Source: Apteryx mantelli (lineage: Eukaryota > Chordata > Aves > Apterygiformes > Apterygidae). From it: a stretch of DNA of 64,000 nt. The DNA lies in assembly GCF_036417845.1 (NCBI RefSeq), contig NC_089981.1:20790001-20854000 (forward strand). The letters are read 5' to 3'. The notes under the pieces were generated by a model. It did no database searches. It had not been told where the DNA came from and worked only from the letters and a program-made list of their open reading frames with translations. Within the stretch, counting starts at the first letter, position 1; each line of letters starts with the position of its first letter. Made by a program: the position numbers and the translations under genes. Of this stretch, positions 58,716 through 64,000 are shown piece by piece.

Positions 58716-61700
58716 TGAACTTGGTAGTTCCTGCAGCTGCAGAGAAGCCAGACAGCAGAGCTGTTTAGTTTATGAAATGGACAATAAAAGGTCAGATATT
58801 TTGGAGAAGCAGTCATACTTTTAAGCAATGCTCCAGCCAAAAATAACAAACTACCAGACCTGCCTCACTTGTTGTAACCATTATGTTTAATGATAAGATA
58901 GATGCACTCTTCAGTACTCTTCCCTCTGTTGTCTGCAAGAGATTTTCTCATCTACTATCTAGAGGTCATTTCATCACAATAACTTCTTTATAGTTGAGAA
59001 AAAAAAATTGCTTCAATTGGCCAAGGCTGTTCTGATTACGGCATCTCCTCAGTTCGTTAATGAAGAGTTCCCATGAGTTTACCCATACTCCTCTGTGTGC
59101 CTGGAGACTCCAGAGCAGATGCTCCACCCTGATTACAGAACCCTGTGCTCATGGCTTGAGTGCCAGCAGGCTCGCTTCACGTGAGCGGACCTCCTTCATC
59201 TATGTACAAAAAATTCTGATTAATAGTCAAAAGCAGTCAATGAAGCGGACTTACCTGGCCACAGAGATCATGTTTGCTGTTGTTCACACAGGAGACCTTT
59301 TGCCCCAGCAGGATCTTGCATCCCAAAGCCAATCCTAAATAATCTAGCAATTTAAATAACAGTATTTCATCTGTTGGTTCAGTGAAAGTGCTATTTGCCC
59401 ACCATCTTCCTATTGTGAGCTTCTCAATTTCTCTCAAGCTGTGCTTTTAGAGTTCCTCATGGATTTGATGTACTTTTCCTATCAGTGAAGATCTAGTCTT
59501 CTAGATCCTCCAGGGCAGGATCTGAACCTGGTACTCATAGCCCTGCTGAGGAGAAAGTCCTGTAGTAAAAAATCTCTAACCCAGGAAACTAGTGAATGAG
59601 CATGTGTGCAGACGATGCATCTCAAAAAAAAAAAATGCAGCTCGTATCCCAGTACTGGTTGGGAAAGAACAGTTTATCCATTGCTGGACAGAGGGAAGTT
59701 AGAAAGACAGACTGCTATTTCTTTCTCAGTTTGGGAAGCGGTTGGTAATGTTATTCCTTTGAAGTCATGTTAGGGGTACCCTGTTAAATCAGAATAAACT
59801 ACTTTTCTGAATGATTGGTATCATGCATGGAATTTGAATAGGGAATCTTTTTCGAAGAGGAAAGAGGAGCTGACTATATGACAGGCAAAATTATACTGAT
59901 TAATTTTCCTTTGCTATCGTATATACTTGTCTCTTTAAAGTGAGAAGCAGTGTCACTACAGAAAGCATTCTTAGGTGGTAAACTCAATGCATTTTCATAT
60001 TTCAGATTTATTGCATTGTGATTATCCTGGTATTGTTACTGATGTGAAAACCAAACAGGCAATCCAAACTGCCGAAAATTCTGCAAGTCCTGAAATCGGG
60101 ATGAACTATTGATGGAACAGAAGGTGCCAAGAAGCAGATGGTAATACAAGCATTTAGAGAATGCTTGTAAGAAGCTTGTGGCTTCTTAAGCCACAGGTTT
60201 CAGTTGTCCTATTTAGAAAGCACATTGTAGAAAACCAGAAACTTAAGTATCCAAACCCATCATTGCATATGAAGCAGGAATTCTTTATCATTTTCTAGCA
60301 GGAATTCTGAACACGACTTTTAGTATGAAGCTGAGATGTAAAAGATTTCTTCTTATAGGGAAACCATCACCAAGCTTTGGATTCCCATCTTCCTGGGCCT
60401 GAAGTCCCAAATTCACAGACAGCTTTAAGCCTGATGTCAATGGAAACCAGGTAGAATGTGAATCAGTACTCCCTGCTTGTTGTGATAGACGCAGCAGAAG
60501 TACACCAGGTGCTGTGTGATAAAGTTACCTGCAGGACTACACACCTGGAGACAGTGAAGCTGAACAGCCAGAGAAGCTTGCAACATCCCAGAGAAGGCTT
60601 AGCTACTCCACAGGAAGGAAGCGGTGCGCTCCCTAACTTTTCCAGGGGGTACTCAGGGACTCCTGCCCACCAGTGCAATCAATAAGCAGTGCAGTGTCCT
60701 GGCAAACGGAGAGGACAGAGTGCGGTGTTAAAATGCCGTGATGGCCATGGCTGTTACACTCAAGAGGAAACAAAAAAAAAATGAACTGGTTGTCAGATTT
60801 CCTCTAAGGATGTGCATCCATCTACTGGTCTGACCTTCTGTCCAGAGAGCTGTACTTCTTAGCAGGAGCAGGAATCTGAGGCATAGCAGAAAGGCTGCCA
60901 GAGCTCATTTGGGCCTCTGACTTCATACTGATTCATAGGGGCGTTAATGGCCTGGCTGGCAAGATGGCCAGAGTTAGTAATAACGTTATCGCATATACAT
61001 AAATATAGTACTGAGCAGATCCAGAGTGAGCGGGGAGCTCTAGAAGCAAGGGTGAAGGAAAAGATTCCAAGTGAGGGCTGGTTTTCACACAAAAATTTAT
61101 CTTCAGGGTTTCCGGTTAACCTTCTTTTAAAGTGCTTGACCCTAACTGGATCAAAAGCTAAAAAAAATCCTAACGGTCTCTTTCAAAAAGCATAATAAAA
61201 AAAAAAAGGGAGGGGGTGCTGCAAGGATTCAGAGTATCGAGCAATCTTACCTCTACCAGGAGCCTGTCAGACCTGCTGCCGAAACACGCCTGTAAAAATG
61301 GTCTTGAGCCTCCTCAGGACCCAGAAGAGAACGTAGGCAGCAAAAACCACTTCTGTCTGCCCCAAAACAGCTCCCCCACTCAAAGGCCTGTTTGGCAAAA
61401 CGAATGAGGGAAGTGATTTTGTTCTACATACCCTCTGGAGAGCCAAAACATAGGACATCCCAGGCACCATCTCCTCCTGGCACCTGATGCAGCATCTGAT
61501 GGAGGAGAGGCTTAAGGTGGTGACTTGCAGAGCTATCTGGCCTCTCACGCAGCAACTGTATGCGCTGTATCTTTTAGTGTTTATAAAGAGGAAAGTTTCT
61601 CAAATATTAGGACAAGAGTCGAGCTTTATCCTAATGAATCAATACTGCTGCTTTTTTTGTGAGCTGCTTTATTCTCTGCCATTTCACAGGCGATCTGAAA

Positions 61701-64000
61701 TGGCTTGTAGCCAGATCGCGTGAATTTGCAGGATTCAGATTGATTGTTTCTTCCCATTTTCCACCTTAGCACTTTCATCTGAGGAAAATATTGTGTTAAT
61801 AATATACAAACTTATCAAATATTTTTGCGAAGGATGTGAACTAACAGAAAAATGAACTAGCTAATTTGCTTTGAGTGAAAGTTAGCTACTAGTTTCTATT
61901 AATCACCAGCAGACAGTTGCAAACTTTTAAGGAAAAAATTGGATGCTCTGTCTCGTGAGAGCTTTCGCATTGCCGCCTTTGGAATGATGGCACACTTTCA
62001 CGATGTAGCACTGAGCAGATCCGGATATCTCAGCAAAGGCAACCATGACACAGAAAATGCCTCAAGCTAGGTTTTCTAATTAGTTTGTTGTCTTTATAAT
62101 GGATCACTTGTCTCTATTCCACTGGCTTCTAAAATAAGGAAAGAATAGAGGAATGCTTAAAAAGGGTCATTTACAGCCAAATGATTTTTTCATAGAACAT
62201 TTGTTCTCTTTGTCCAGCAGAGGAAAACTGATTCCTTGGTTGAAAGCTGCAGCTGAGTTGCAAAGTTCAGAAATACTGCCGTAGTGGGCATATTTTATCA
62301 ACTTTTGTCTCTTTACTAGCAGTGTAAAAATGCCATCAGAAGGTCTGGGGAACTCGTGTGTTTGCAGATTTTGAGCCAGCAGTTTCATTTGGAATTTATC
62401 TGGCTTAGACACGTAACTAGAAAACAGTACTGAAATTATGACTTTCCCAGTCCCCCCTGTTGGGTTGCTTTTTTGTATGTTGCTCACAGTAAAATAATTA
62501 CCATCGTAGCCTATAATATTATATGCATTGGGCAATAGAACTAAAAAAGCAGTGATCCACACCGCTTTTGGAACTAGCGTTTCAAGCCATTTGCAGGTTC
62601 TGGGAGACCTCGCTGCACGTGGCTCGATGGCTGCGTTCGTAACGCTGAGATTGTGCTTTTCGGGGAGTGATTTTCACGCCAGCTACCTCCAGGTGTTTAC
62701 GTACCCGAGTTAGGCACCCGGGCTGCTTCTGTGATCAGTGGGGTCTCGAGAAAGTGATTCTGAGTGCTGAAGTTAGTAATTTCTCTCTCTCTACTGACAA
62801 TATCAGTAATCAGGATCTTGTCTTAGGAACCTGAGGTAGCTCAAGGTAGAGGGTGTGAATGCCTATTGGAAACAAAAATTTCCAACTCTCCTAAATTACT
62901 TAGAAGCAGACGTCCCTTTTTAAAAATGATTGAAAAGTTTCTCAAAAGTATGGGTTTCTTCTTGAGAGCTTCGGCCACAGATGCCTGACTTTTATAAGTC
63001 AGTCTCACCATAAGATTGTACTTCTTTTCTTTGCATAGTCTTTCTTCACCCCAAATTCTAATACTCTAGCTACGTAAATGCTGAAGCAATACAAATGCAT
63101 GTTTTTTTCACATTAGTTTGGTGGTTAGATACTTCTCTGTGTGTTTTCTTTTCTTTCTTTCTTTCTTTCTTTCTTTTGTCCAAGACAGCACAGCAATTCA
63201 ATTATTACTGAAAATTTACAGGCTCCATTTTCCCTAAATAATTGAATAAAGCAAATTAAATAAAGCAGAAAAAAGCAGAAATATGCCTGGCAGACAGCTA
63301 GCTTACTAGTTTTCTTGTATAATTGAATAATATTTATCAAATAAACTTTGTATGTACTGAAAAAACAAGAAACATTATAGACTATTAAGATACTTATGCC
63401 TGTTTTTTGTTAGATATCGACTCTCTTGAAAAGGTAAATGGTGTGCATTAGCACTTAGGAAGAAAACAAGCAATTTCATAAATGTTTCAGTAATAACAGT
63501 GATATAAACACTTGTCTCAAAGTGTATTCTGCTAGCATGACAAAAATAGGAATAATTATGTTTATTTTGTTTCCAGACTATTTTCTCTATATATCCTAGA
63601 TATCATTAACGTATTTATGTGAAAAAAATACATATATCAGTAGCAGTGGAATCTGGCATCATCCATGCCTTGCAATTCAACACGTAAATGAAATAGCATG
63701 GGTGGCCAAAAGGACTACCTCTACTATTGGTTAAAAATAGTATAAAAATAGAGGCTGATCAGAACACCTTGCTCTAGCCCTTGAAAGTCAGCGAATACAG
63801 ACCCTGCTGAATGGTCGCTGGAAGTGTTTCTTAATCAAAATCCCAGTACCAGAAACGTGTTACTGAAAAACTATATGTTTTGACAGATGTCTCGGTTGCA
63901 AGCTGATATCCTTTGGGAAGGAGAGTATTTCCCAATAGGAGGTTTTTAATTACTTAGGACTTTAAAGATCGTGTCCGGTACTTCAAGTCAGGAGAAATAG
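58716..64000. other. Intergenic DNA, no gene recognised
   Basis: No gene supported. The region 61.2-61.6 kb is somewhat GC-richer and open for 93 codons on the minus strand, but I see no domain or splice pattern. Several A-runs occur (59.62, 60.77 and 61.20 kb). Confidence 0.55.
63143..63177. repeat. (TTTC)n microsatellite
   Basis: About seven to eight TTTC units, slightly interrupted at the left end. It is a simple repeat with no nearby exon. Confidence 0.95.

Noticed and set aside
59480..59580. tRNA-like or SINE-like phrase 'gcaggatctgaacctggta'
   Set aside because: No cloverleaf, A box plus B box spacing or tail could be made; probably coincidence.
61267..61548. A 93-codon minus-strand frame in a GC-richer patch
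   Set aside because: Hydrophobic stretches but no family resemblance, no conserved start context and no adjoining exon.
1..64000. CRISPR arrays, bacterial operons, tRNA or rRNA genes
   Set aside because: No regularly spaced repeats, no dense coding, and no tRNA or rRNA signatures; the window is vertebrate nuclear DNA.

Overview
This is vertebrate nuclear DNA, almost certainly from a bird. It has one compact multi-exon gene with canonical GT-AG introns, a CpG island at the promoter, and long AT-rich non-coding stretches. The recognisable repeats are CR1 LINEs of two ages, one probable solo LTR and a few microsatellites. There are no operons, no prokaryote-like genes and no mammalian SINEs. 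Species cannot be fixed from the sequence alone.

The centre of the window is a complete galanin gene (GAL, preprogalanin) on the minus strand, about 24.3-33.1 kb. I assembled it by hand. Exon 1 is 5'UTR (about 33137-32996). Five coding exons follow: 32916-32836, 32220-32166, 30624-30538, 27216-27139 and 24598-24546. Together they read 354 nt, giving 117 residues plus a stop, and every junction is in phase. The product has a signal peptide, a KR cleavage site, the 29-residue galanin peptide, a Gly-Lys-Arg amidation and cleavage site, and a 53-residue galanin message-associated peptide (GMAP). The promoter lies in a CpG island with a TATA-like box on the minus strand. An AATAAA signal follows the stop by about 210 nt.

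Layout. 1-24.3 kb: intergenic DNA downstream of GAL, with two ancient CR1 remnants (about 16.0-16.4 and 21.6-22.1 kb) and small tandem repeats. 24.3-33.1 kb: GAL; intron 5 holds a striking 59-bp near-perfect inverted repeat, one arm followed by A16. 32.9-33.6 kb: CpG island. 33.6-64 kb: intergenic DNA upstream of GAL. This holds a 5'-truncated CR1 on the minus strand with an open 209-codon reverse-transcriptase C-terminus (38.86-39.57 kb), two older CR1 pieces (42.2 and 43.0 kb), a probable solo LTR (about 44.9-45.6 kb), and a nearly full-span but broken CR1 on the plus strand (54.75-58.7 kb). That last CR1 has a duplicated TATA-bearing 5' unit, ORF1 esterase remnants and ORF2 endonuclease/reverse-transcriptase remnants.

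Apart from GAL and the transposon ORFs I could not support any protein-coding gene. Most open frames of 60-150 codons here look like chance frames. The most interesting points are the intron-5 hairpin with its poly(A)-tailed arm, the microsatellite that serves as the polypyrimidine tract of the galanin exon, a two-codon upstream ORF, the splice-created start context, and the tandem TATA units at the 5' end of the large CR1.
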